This document shows, piece after piece, positions 24,964-32,700 of a DNA stretch of 38,414 nt; within the stretch, counting starts at the first letter, position 1; the number at the start of each line of letters is the position of its first letter. A program made the translations under genes and the position numbers. The DNA comes from CAZICM01 sp964537685 (GTDB lineage: Bacteria > Myxococcota_A > Polyangia > Polyangiales > Polyangiaceae): assembly GCA_964537685.1 (NCBI GenBank), contig CAZICM010000079.1, positions 1-38,414 of the forward strand. Direction: 5' to 3'. The notes under the pieces are model-generated. The model was not told the origin of the DNA and searched no databases. It saw only the letters and a program-made list of their open reading frames with translations.

Positions 24964-25455
24964 TCAGCCTCCCTGGCCAGCGGCCATCTGCATAGGCAAA
25001 AGTGCCGAAAGCGCCCGCTCTACCTCGATCTGATCCACAACCCTATCACCCCCCATGCTCGCCACCACCGTCTCCAGAAGCGCCCCGGGGATCTCTTGCA
25101 CCCCCCGCCCACCCCGCCACAGTGCAAAGCGAAATACCGATGCTTCCATCTTGTCTAAATGCGCCGTCCGCTTGAGTCCAAGCTTGGGCACCCGAAAGGA
25201 TAGCCAAAGTTCGCCCGTCCCCTCTATCTTCGCCGATATCTCTGCTTTATCCCCATCCGACGATAGAATCCCAAGAATTTGCACCACCATCATTCTTAAT
25301 TGAAGAGCTCGGCGATGCACCCTTCTTGCTTGAGGATGGGAATACATCTCGAAAAAGCGATTTCTAGAATAGGCGGCGGGCGCAACAACCAAAGCCGCCA
25401 GCAATCCTTCTACATTGGGAAGATTTGGGGAAACCCCCACTGCAGAAGCAGCCAT
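24964..25455 (-). CDS. Unrecognised protein in the prfA operon
   Basis: 163 residues from the ATG at 25455, which overlaps the prfA stop by one base (TGATG); a GTG three bases earlier would overlap by four. The middle (about 55-110) has alternating hydrophobic and charged residues suggesting a small beta-sheet domain, followed by a helix with QEIPGALLETVVASMGG. There is no signal peptide, transmembrane segment or catalytic motif I recognise. In many bacteria the gene after prfA is prmC, the methylase of the release-factor GGQ motif, but this protein is too short and has no methyltransferase motif. Its tight placement suggests co-expression with prfA and the HIT gene. Confidence 0.75.
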   Translation of the reverse strand: MAASAVGVSPNLPNVEGLLAALVVAPAAYSRNRFFEMYSHPQARRVHRRALQLRMMVVQILGILSSDGDKAEISAKIEGTGELWLSFRVPKLGLKRTAHLDKMEASVFRFALWRGGRGVQEIPGALLETVVASMGGDRVVDQIEVERALSALLPMQMAAGQGG

Positions 25456-26564
25456 CACGCACCCATTTCAGCCCTTAATGGCTCCCGCCCTGGACCGCTC
25501 ATCCCGCCTTGCCTTAAGAGTTCCGCCTGACGATGGGTGCGCAGCGCCGAAATCAATTCTTCCAAGTCGCCTTCCATCACCCGCTCCAGTTTATGCAAGG
25601 TTAAACCAATGCGATGGTCGGTCACCCGGTTCTGCGGATAATTGTAGGTCCGGATTTTCTGCGCCCGCTCGGCTGTTCCCACCATATTGCGCCGCTCCGC
25701 CGATATCGCCTCGTCGTGCCTGCGCTGTTCCAGTTCCAAGAGGCGGCTCTTCAGCACTTTCATCGCCTTTGCCTTGTTTTTAAGCTGAGAGCGCTCGTCC
25801 TGGCATTTAACAATAATACCCGTTGGTATATGGCGAATCTGCACGGCGCTGTTGGTGGTATTCACGCCCTGACCGCCTGGACCGCCCGAAGCCGCGATCG
25901 AAATTTCTAAATCTTTCTCATCCACATGCACATCCACATCGTCCGCTTCGGGCAGCACCGCCACCGTCGCCGTCGATGTATGAATACGCCCCTGAGCCTC
26001 GGTCGCGGGCACGCGCTGCACGCGGTGAACGCCGCCTTCATAGCGCAAATGCGAATAGACATCCTGGCCGCTTACCAAGGCGATGACTTCTTTAATGCCG
26101 CCCGCCTGAGCCTCGCTCATGCTTAGGATCTCGACCTTCCACTTTTTGCCCTCGGCATAGCGGCACAGCATCCTAAACACATCCGCCGCAAAGAGCGCCG
26201 CTTCTTCGCCGCCTTCACCGCTCCGAATTTCAAGCACGGTGTTGCGGGCATCGTTGGGATCTTTGGGCAACAATAAAATCTCGAGCTCGCCCGAGAGTTT
26301 TTCATGCTCGATTTCAAGTTCGGGAAGCTCTGCAGCCACCAGTTCCGCAAGCTCGGGGTCGGATAGCGCTTCTTTATCCTCGGCGATTCTTTTTTCGAGT
26401 TCCCGAAGCTTGTTAAAGGCCAGCACCACCGGCTCAAGCTCGGTGCGTTCTTTGTTCAGACGCTGGAGCTCCGTGTGATTGCCCAACACGGCAGGCGAGC
26501 ACAAGAGATGCTCGAGCTCGTGATAACGGCGGGCCACAGTCTCAAGTTTTTGGATCGGCAGCAT
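25455..26564 (-). CDS. prfA: Peptide chain release factor 1
   Basis: 369 residues from ATG 26564 (a GTG lies two codons upstream). It recognises UAA and UAG stop codons and triggers peptide release. The codon-recognition tripeptide is PAT at 186-188, typical of RF1 rather than RF2, and the catalytic GGQ is at 230-232 within ASGGPGGQGVN. The usual domain order is present: N-terminal helical bundle, central GEGGEEA region, recognition domain, then the GGQ domain. Its stop overlaps the next start, and the DUF1385 gene lies 42 bases upstream. Confidence 0.97.
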   Translation of the reverse strand: MLPIQKLETVARRYHELEHLLCSPAVLGNHTELQRLNKERTELEPVVLAFNKLRELEKRIAEDKEALSDPELAELVAAELPELEIEHEKLSGELEILLLPKDPNDARNTVLEIRSGEGGEEAALFAADVFRMLCRYAEGKKWKVEILSMSEAQAGGIKEVIALVSGQDVYSHLRYEGGVHRVQRVPATEAQGRIHTSTATVAVLPEADDVDVHVDEKDLEISIAASGGPGGQGVNTTNSAVQIRHIPTGIIVKCQDERSQLKNKAKAMKVLKSRLLELEQRRHDEAISAERRNMVGTAERAQKIRTYNYPQNRVTDHRIGLTLHKLERVMEGDLEELISALRTHRQAELLRQGGMSGPGREPLRAEMGA

Positions 26565-26606
26565 AAACACCCAAACGCAGCGAACGAACGCTGAACAATC
26601 AATCCA

Positions 26607-27809
26607 TCAGACGCCCGCGGCGCTCTCCGCAAGCATTTTGTCGTAATCGGCAAACACGCGATCGGCAGGTGCGCTTTCGGTGCTAAGCGCATCTTTTTGC
26701 TCGTAGGCGAGCGCGGCCAAGAGCGATCCGAGCGCGACTTCCAACTGTTTGTCATCCGGTTCGGCCGTTGTGATTTTCTGCACGAGGAAGCCCGGCCATA
26801 GCAGTGCGCGAAGCGGTCCGACCGTGCAATAGCGTGCGAATACGCGCTGAATTTCAAAGGTAATCGCCGCGACGACGGGTAAGAAGGGCAGCTTCATCAA
26901 GAAGAACGCGACGCTTTCCACAAAGCGGTTGACGCCAATTTTGGGAAAGAGCGTGCCAGCCGCCGAGAAGATCAGGATCGATACCAGTGCGACCATCACC
27001 AAAAAGGTCGTTCCACAGCGGGGATGCATCGTGGTTTTGGCCCGCGCATGTTCGACTTTTAAGGGCTCTTGGGCTTCGTAGGTGGAAATCGCTTTGTGTT
27101 CGGCGCCGTGATACTGAAACACCCTATAAATTTCGGTAACCTGACGGATCGCGAGCAAATAGCCGACGACGATGATGAGCTTGGATGCGCCTGTGATGAC
27201 TTGAAATCCAGGCGAATTGACTTCCAAACCCAGGTTAAACAGTTTGTTGATGCCTTCCGCGCCGAGTTGAGGAAGCGCAACAAACAAGCCTATTGCAAAG
27301 ATGATCGATATCCATCCAAGCCCAGCGTTTTTTGATTTGTCGTGGGCCTTGTCTTCAGGATCGCCCGGCGATTGAGCGGGTTCCGGGCCTTGAGCCGCAA
27401 CAGCCGCGATGCTCAGCGAGAGGGCCGCGAGGATGTTCATCCCGCTTTTCTGCGCCGCCGCGCTGGTTTTTGCGGTGGTCTCAGCGGCCGATTTCGCAGC
27501 CAATTTCGCCTGTTCTTCGGCCTGTTCTTGCTTGATTAGATCTTCTTCGAAAATAGAAGCCGACCATTTCAGGGCTTGCGATCCGAGTTTAAGCGACTCC
27601 ACAAGTGTCGCCACGCCTCGCAAGAAAGGCCATGTTCTCGGCCCTTTTGAAGCAGGCGGCATCGGCCGTTCGCGCACGACAAGCTCGCCGGACTGCCTCC
27701 TGCACACGACCGTCAGCGCATGAGGCGAACGCATCATGACGCCTTCAATGACCGCTTGGCCGCCGATATAAGGACGCTTTTGAGCTGCAGATGTTGAGGC
27801 TTCGGACAT
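26607..27809 (-). CDS. DUF1385 (YqhQ-like) membrane protein
   Basis: 400 residues. The N-terminus has the family motif IGGQAVIEGVMMR (residues 15-27). Transmembrane helices lie at about 164-185, 203-222, 266-290 and 303-325, separated by a conserved loop with FQYHGAEHKAISTYE and HPRCGTTF, which looks like a metal-binding or catalytic site. DUF1385 proteins are often annotated as metal-dependent enzymes; their reaction is not established. A low-complexity Ala/Lys/Glu insert at about 93-165 appears to separate the N-terminal soluble part from the membrane part. It lies between rpmE and prfA, a gene order common in Deltaproteobacteria and Firmicutes. Gap to rpmE is 117 bases. Confidence 0.9.
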   Translation of the reverse strand: MSEASTSAAQKRPYIGGQAVIEGVMMRSPHALTVVCRRQSGELVVRERPMPPASKGPRTWPFLRGVATLVESLKLGSQALKWSASIFEEDLIKQEQAEEQAKLAAKSAAETTAKTSAAAQKSGMNILAALSLSIAAVAAQGPEPAQSPGDPEDKAHDKSKNAGLGWISIIFAIGLFVALPQLGAEGINKLFNLGLEVNSPGFQVITGASKLIIVVGYLLAIRQVTEIYRVFQYHGAEHKAISTYEAQEPLKVEHARAKTTMHPRCGTTFLVMVALVSILIFSAAGTLFPKIGVNRFVESVAFFLMKLPFLPVVAAITFEIQRVFARYCTVGPLRALLWPGFLVQKITTAEPDDKQLEVALGSLLAALAYEQKDALSTESAPADRVFADYDKMLAESAAGV

Positions 27810-27926
27810 AACGATCCCACAAGCATATAGGGCGCACGGGCATTGCGCATGCGCGGATGGCGTAAAAGAAGGGCGGGGATGGCCGCGCCGTGGAACAGAA
27901 AGCGCGGACGGGAAGATCGGCGGTCG

Positions 27927-28142
27927 CTAAGCGGAGGGTTTGGTCGTCGCGGCGTACTTCTTGCGGAAGCGATCGACGCGGCCGGCGACATCAACAATCT
28001 TGTGTTTGCCGGTGTAGAAAGGATGGCAGGCGGAGCAGACATCGGTTGTGAAGCTGCCGCGCGTGGAGCGGGTGACCACAACGGATCCGCAGGCACAGGT
28101 GATGGTTGCGTCTTTGTAATCGGGATGGATGCCGGATTTCAT
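27927..28142 (-). CDS. rpmE: Ribosomal protein bL31 (zinc-binding form)
   Basis: 71 residues. It is the large-subunit protein bridging to the small subunit. Cys16, Cys18, Cys36 and Cys39 form the zinc ribbon of the C+ type, so it is the zinc-replete paralogue. It heads the minus-strand rpmE-DUF1385-prfA-HIT group. A candidate promoter is at 28200-28227, 58 bases upstream. Confidence 0.96.
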   Translation of the reverse strand: MKSGIHPDYKDATITCACGSVVVTRSTRGSFTTDVCSACHPFYTGKHKIVDVAGRVDRFRKKYAATTKPSA

Positions 28143-28199
28143 GGCTTTTCTCGAGGGTTGCGTCGTTCGTTTACGTCGTTTTCTGAACGAGGGGCGGGC

Positions 28200-28227
28200 A
28201 GTTTACACATGGGATTTTTTTTGGCAA
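28200..28227 (-). promoter_or_regulatory. Candidate promoter for rpmE operon
   Basis: Read on the minus strand: TTGCCA, a 16-base spacer beginning with an A-run, then TAAACT. It matches the vegetative consensus at five of six (-35) and four of six (-10) positions, and the A-rich spacer could add curvature. It lies in the 114-bp gap between the Uma2-like gene and rpmE. Confidence 0.4.
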
Positions 28228-28256
28228 GGGGTGCGCTTGATTTTGTTTTGGGTTGT

Positions 28257-29114
28257 TTATGCGGGCCAGGCGCGTTGTGTCTTTAGGTGCTGTTTGAGTT
28301 GGCGGAGTTCGTTTGGGTTCATCGTTTGGAGTTTGGATGTTTGTTCGCCGGTGAGTTCTATCCCGATCAGTGCGGCGATGTCCGAGATGGCTTCACGCAG
28401 GGCTTCGCATTGGCCTTCTTGTCTCCCTTTTTCTCTCCCTTCTTGTCTCCCTTCTTCTCTCCCCTCTTGTCTCCCTTCTTGTCTCCCTTCTTCTCTCCCC
28501 TCTTGTCTCCCCTCTTCCAGCACCGCATCCAAATTCTCATAGCCCTTGGATTGAAGCAGATTTCTTAGGGTCGCCTCGTGCGCGGCATTGCGATCGTAGA
28601 GGGCCTCCACCAAAACCGGATTCTTCAGGATGCCCGCCGCCTCGAGATAATGCCCAGGAAATACAGTGTACATGGTTCTGCCGCGTTCATATACGTCAAC
28701 ACGCCTTGGCCCGGTGAGACGCACAACCCAAATGAAGCGTGTGCCTCCTCTTAAAAAGTCCCGGATTTTTTCTTGAAGGCCGTCTTCGTCTTGACCAATA
28801 TCCGCGTATTCAACAGCCAGCGGCGGAACCCCGTGAATCCAGCCGGGTTGATTGGGTACCAGTCCAACGCCGATGTCCGGCGCGCGAAGGGTGCGCTCAT
28901 TGGGCGAGTAGCCGGGATCAACGCCTATTTCCACGACGTTCGGATCGCTTCCCAATGCGGCCGCGCCCAATGCATTCGGTCCTGCGCCCCGGCCGCCTGT
29001 TGGCATGCATTCGATGCGATGGCCATTCGATACTTCATAGGGGTCGCCGGGTGCGATGTCCGAGGCCCGATAAGGTCCCGGTGCTTGAAAGCCTTTTGGA
29101 GGTGATGTCGCCAT
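28257..29114 (-). CDS. Uma2-like (DUF820) putative nuclease with GRQE/GREE repeat tail
   Basis: 285 residues. The first ~175 resemble Uma2/DUF820 proteins of the PD-(D/E)xK superfamily: RAPDIGV supplies the Asp, PPLAVEYAD the acidic residue, and DGLQEKIRDFL then RFIWVVRL complete the family pattern; there is no typical ExK spacing to confirm activity. A helical segment (~180-200) leads to a run of four-residue units GRQE/GREE/GREK (about 202-235), which is hydrophilic and strongly charged, then a short C-terminal helix. Uma2 proteins are multiplied in myxobacteria and cyanobacteria, and their role is unclear. It stands alone between the rpmE promoter and the Kelch pseudogene. Confidence 0.75.
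   Translation of the reverse strand: MATSPPKGFQAPGPYRASDIAPGDPYEVSNGHRIECMPTGGRGAGPNALGAAALGSDPNVVEIGVDPGYSPNERTLRAPDIGVGLVPNQPGWIHGVPPLAVEYADIGQDEDGLQEKIRDFLRGGTRFIWVVRLTGPRRVDVYERGRTMYTVFPGHYLEAAGILKNPVLVEALYDRNAAHEATLRNLLQSKGYENLDAVLEEGRQEGREEGRQEGRQEGREEGRQEGREKGRQEGQCEALREAISDIAALIGIELTGEQTSKLQTMNPNELRQLKQHLKTQRAWPA
28416..28518 (-). repeat. 12-bp tandem repeat coding GRQE/GREE units
   Basis: Alternating blocks of the type CTCCCTTCTTGT and CTCCCTTCTTCT (plus-strand view) repeat about eight times, producing a strongly strand-biased pyrimidine tract on the plus strand. Because the unit is 12 bp, copy-number changes would keep the frame. Confidence 0.8.
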
Positions 29115-29193
29115 AACGAAAAGCCATCTAGCCTATGCGGATGAGAAGGTCAAGGTGTCAAGATTAAAAATTTGAAAAATCTTGAGGCGGCCC

Positions 29194-29698
29194 ATGCTTC
29201 GCTCGTTGGTGCTGTCTTTCTCGATCTCTATCGTCCTGTTGAGCTGTAATCCCTCCCCCGAGATTAAGCCCGATGTACTTTTGATCAACGCGAAAAGCGA
29301 GCCATCCGGTACCGTGCCCGATCCCGAGCCCGCCGGGTCTTGATCGCCGATGTCCCAAGCCCGGGCGATGGGCGGGTTGTTGTCGCTTCAGGCCGCGTCA
29401 CCAAGAAAATCGAGGTGTTCGACCCAAAGATCAACCGGTGGTCAAATGTGGGGGCATTTAAAAATGAAGTGGTCCATCCTGTGGGGGCATCGCTTCCCAG
29501 TGGGAATGTCTTGGTGGCTGGGGGAGATCTTTTGTGTGGCGATCGAGTGCGGGGCATGATTATGAATGGAAAACAATCGCGAAGTTGGCGCTGAGGCAAC
29601 TGGGGGCGACTGCGACGATGTTGGATGAGACGACGGTATTGGTGGCGGGAGGGCCGGACGAGGAGCATTCGGTGGTGGAGATGTGTACGATTCGCTGA
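29194..29698 (+). pseudogene. Frameshifted Kelch-repeat lipoprotein remnant
   Basis: Three consecutive open stretches in three different frames look like pieces of one gene. At 29194-29343 an ATG opens a 49-residue lipoprotein signal (lipobox LLSC with Cys18) that stops. At 29340-29594 the next frame reads a Kelch-type unit (GRVVVASG, KIEVFDP, NRWSNVGAF, LPSGNVLVAGGD). At about 29570-29698 the third frame reads another Kelch fragment (ALRQLGATATMLDETTVLVAGG) before a stop. Intact relatives have several such blades forming a beta-propeller, so the copy is short as well as broken. A functional 49-residue lipoprotein at the start cannot be excluded. Confidence 0.65.
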
Positions 29699-29711
29699 CG
29701 TGTTTGTTTGA

Positions 29712-29740
29712 TTGACACATCGATTCGCTGGTGAGATAAA
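29712..29740 (+). promoter_or_regulatory. Near-consensus promoter for the hydrolase effector operon
   Basis: TTGACA (perfect -35), a 17-base spacer and GATAAA (-10, four of six), followed by a short leader with a GGGC-TGAC-GCCC stem and the GGAG ribosome site at 29770-29773. This is the best vegetative-type promoter in the window and lies 38 bases upstream of the large gene's ATG. Confidence 0.6.
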
Positions 29741-29778
29741 GGGGGCTGACGCCCAAAGGGTGTCGATTTGGAGCAGTG

Positions 29779-32700
29779 ATGAGCCAAAACATGCCCAGCA
29801 AAGGCAAGCTCACCTTCGACGCCGAGGGAAATGACGATCCCGCCTCGCCTTGGTATACGCGCAAGCTGCACTGGCCAGGCGGCGCCTCAGGCGTAACCAT
29901 CGGCCGCGGCTACGACATGAAAACCAAGTCGGAGGCCAAAATCAAAGGCGACCTCGTCGCCGCCGGCTTGTCCGATACCCTGGCCGCTAAATATGCCAAG
30001 GGCGCTAAGCTCGAGGGCGCCGATGCTAAAAAGTTCGTCGCCGACAATAAAAATACCCTGACCGAGCTCACTTGGGACCAACAGCTTTCTCTGTTCGAGA
30101 CCACCTACAACGAACATCTCGCCGATGCAAAATGGCGCGCTTCCGCCGATAAAGCCGCCGGCGGCTGCAAAGAGTTCGGCACCGTCAATTGGGATGCCCT
30201 CGATTCGCGTATCCGCGATGTCGTCGTCGATCTCCGCTACCGCGGCGACTATAAAACCTCGACCTATCCTAAAATCCAGCCCCATGTTGTCGCCAATGAT
30301 TATGCCGCCTTTCGCGAGGCCATGCTCGACGCGGCTTTCTGGAAAACCGACAAGGGTGTCCCCTCCGACCGTTTCGATCGCCGCGTCGCCTATCTCCCAG
30401 ACGAAGGCGGCGGCGACGAAAGCGACGGCGACGGCGATTGGAATGAAATCGTTCCTGAAAAACTGCGGTACGAATCCCCATGCAAAGGCGCCCGGCCCTC
30501 GGATATTTCCAAACCCACCCATATCGTCATTCATATCACCGGCACCAACGACTTTAAATCGGTCTACAACCGATTCATGACCCCAAAACAGGCATCGGCT
30601 CACTATTTGGTCGATCGCGACGGCAATATTCACCAATTTGTGCGCGACGCCGACCGCGCCTGGCACGCCGGTATTCAAAGCGCCAGGGTAAAGCTCTATG
30701 CAAAAAACGATGGCTCATGGCGCAAATATAAAGTGTACTTTAGCTGGTCCTCGTATCCGGCGGGCAGCAAATATCTCGATGCTTCCTTCAACGAAGTGAG
30801 CGACAAAGCCACGGCCCAGTTTGTGGCCAAGGCCGATGGAAGCCATTGGTCCGACTACGACTACTTCGAAAAACGCTGGGGAACCACCGACGAACCTTAT
30901 TATTTTAGCCAAAACAAAGATCCCAACAATTACTCCATCGGCATAGAACTGCTCAGCGTAGGCGCGGCAAAAGCGGGCGCCGATGTCTATCCCGAAGCGC
31001 TCTATACCGGCCTCGACAAACTGCTCACCAACCTCTGCAAAAAATATAAAATCCCGCGCGACCGGCAGCATATCATCGGCCATGAAGACGTAGATCCCTG
31101 CGCCCGCTGGGGCTGGGACCCCAATCAGGGCTTCGATTGGGAGCGGGTTCTTCAACAATCCGAGCCCACGTCCACCGAGGCCGAGCCTGAAATCGATCAT
31201 GGCAATACCACGGCCTTTGAACTCTCGACAATGACCGAAGACCAGCGTTACGATCATTTGAAATCGGTCTGGGCAGCCGCGCAAAAACGCTTTGGCTTTG
31301 AAGGCAACGCGGAATACGACTTCCAAGAAGCCAACGGCCGCATCAATCTGCTCTCCGCACGGGGACTCCTCTGTAGCAATCTATCCCCGGTCGCCAATAC
31401 CCGCGACGCTTGGGACGATACTCTTTTTGTTATCTTTAAAGACAAAAACGGCCGCAAAAACGTTAAAACCTTTACGATTTCAACCGAACCCAACGACCCC
31501 AAAAATACAAGCCATAGCTCAACCCTCAAAGCCGGCATGCACAAATATGTGCTCGGCATCCACCATAAAAACAAACCCTACGCCAGCCTTAAAGACTATT
31601 TAGCTTCCTATCCATCCGGCTATGGCTACCGCGCCCTCAATCCTTCAGGCAGCGGCGTCATCACCTATATCGACTCCAACCGCAACCTCACCGAAGACCC
31701 AGGCGAAAACAATATCAATGACGCAGCCATCAATATCCACTATGGCGGCGATGCCGGGACATCCAACTGGTCTTGGGGCTGTCAGGTGATTAAAGGCTGG
31801 GCTAATTATATCGCGCTCTATCGTTTAATCGAAGCCGATACCAGCATCAAGGGTTCCATTAAAAACGAACTCGCCGATAAACCCGCATCCGATGGCACCC
31901 GCTCCGTCATCTATCTGCTTATCGAGGGTACCCAGCTCCGCCCCGCAGCCACCGGTTATCCCCTCCTGGGCGCCACCCCAGAATCGCTCTATTCGCTCAA
32001 CGAAAAGGGCGATGGCGGCTATTTCCCCATCGGTGTCAATAACTTCTGGCACGGAGGAATCCACCTCGACACCGACTCTCCCCTGGTCGCCGTCGCCGAT
32101 GGCGAAGTCGTCGCCTATCGCATTTCCCAGCAGCCCCTCAGCGTCCAACTGGGCGGCAGCTCCATGCCCCTATCCAATAGCTTTGTCCTCTTGCGCCATA
32201 AACGAAAGACCCCCAAAGGCCAGGCTATCGATTTCTTTTCGCTCTATATGCATACCCGGCCTCTAGGCACCTATACCGACGCCCAGAAATCCGCGGCCCC
32301 CTCCCCCTTTAAAAAACGCACTTTTATTGTTCGGACCGCGGAGGATGGCAAGGGATTAAATATACGCGATGGCAACGACGGCAAAACCATCCTAGGCGTT
32401 ATCCCCAAAGATATGCACTTCAAGGCCATGCCCGATGAAGCCGCGGCCTGGAACAGCGCCTATAAAAAGGTATCCTACGAGAATATCGAAGGATATGCCT
32501 ACCTCAAGGACCGCGCCGTCAAGGTCGCCGATAAAACCTATCAATGCATCACGGCCGAGGATACCCCCAAAGATACCAGCAAAATGGGCCTGAATGTCCG
32601 CGAAACAGGAAGCGGCTCCAAGGTGCTCCGCGTTCTCCCCAAAGGCACCCCCCTAAAGTTTAAGCTGCCTCATACCGTCGCTCCAGGCAATCAACTCGTC

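Noticed and set aside
29887..30678. Antisense frame of 263 codons opposite the muramidase domain
   Set aside because: Low-complexity Gly/Val/Ile composition typical of antisense of GC-biased codons; the plus strand has clear catalytic motifs.
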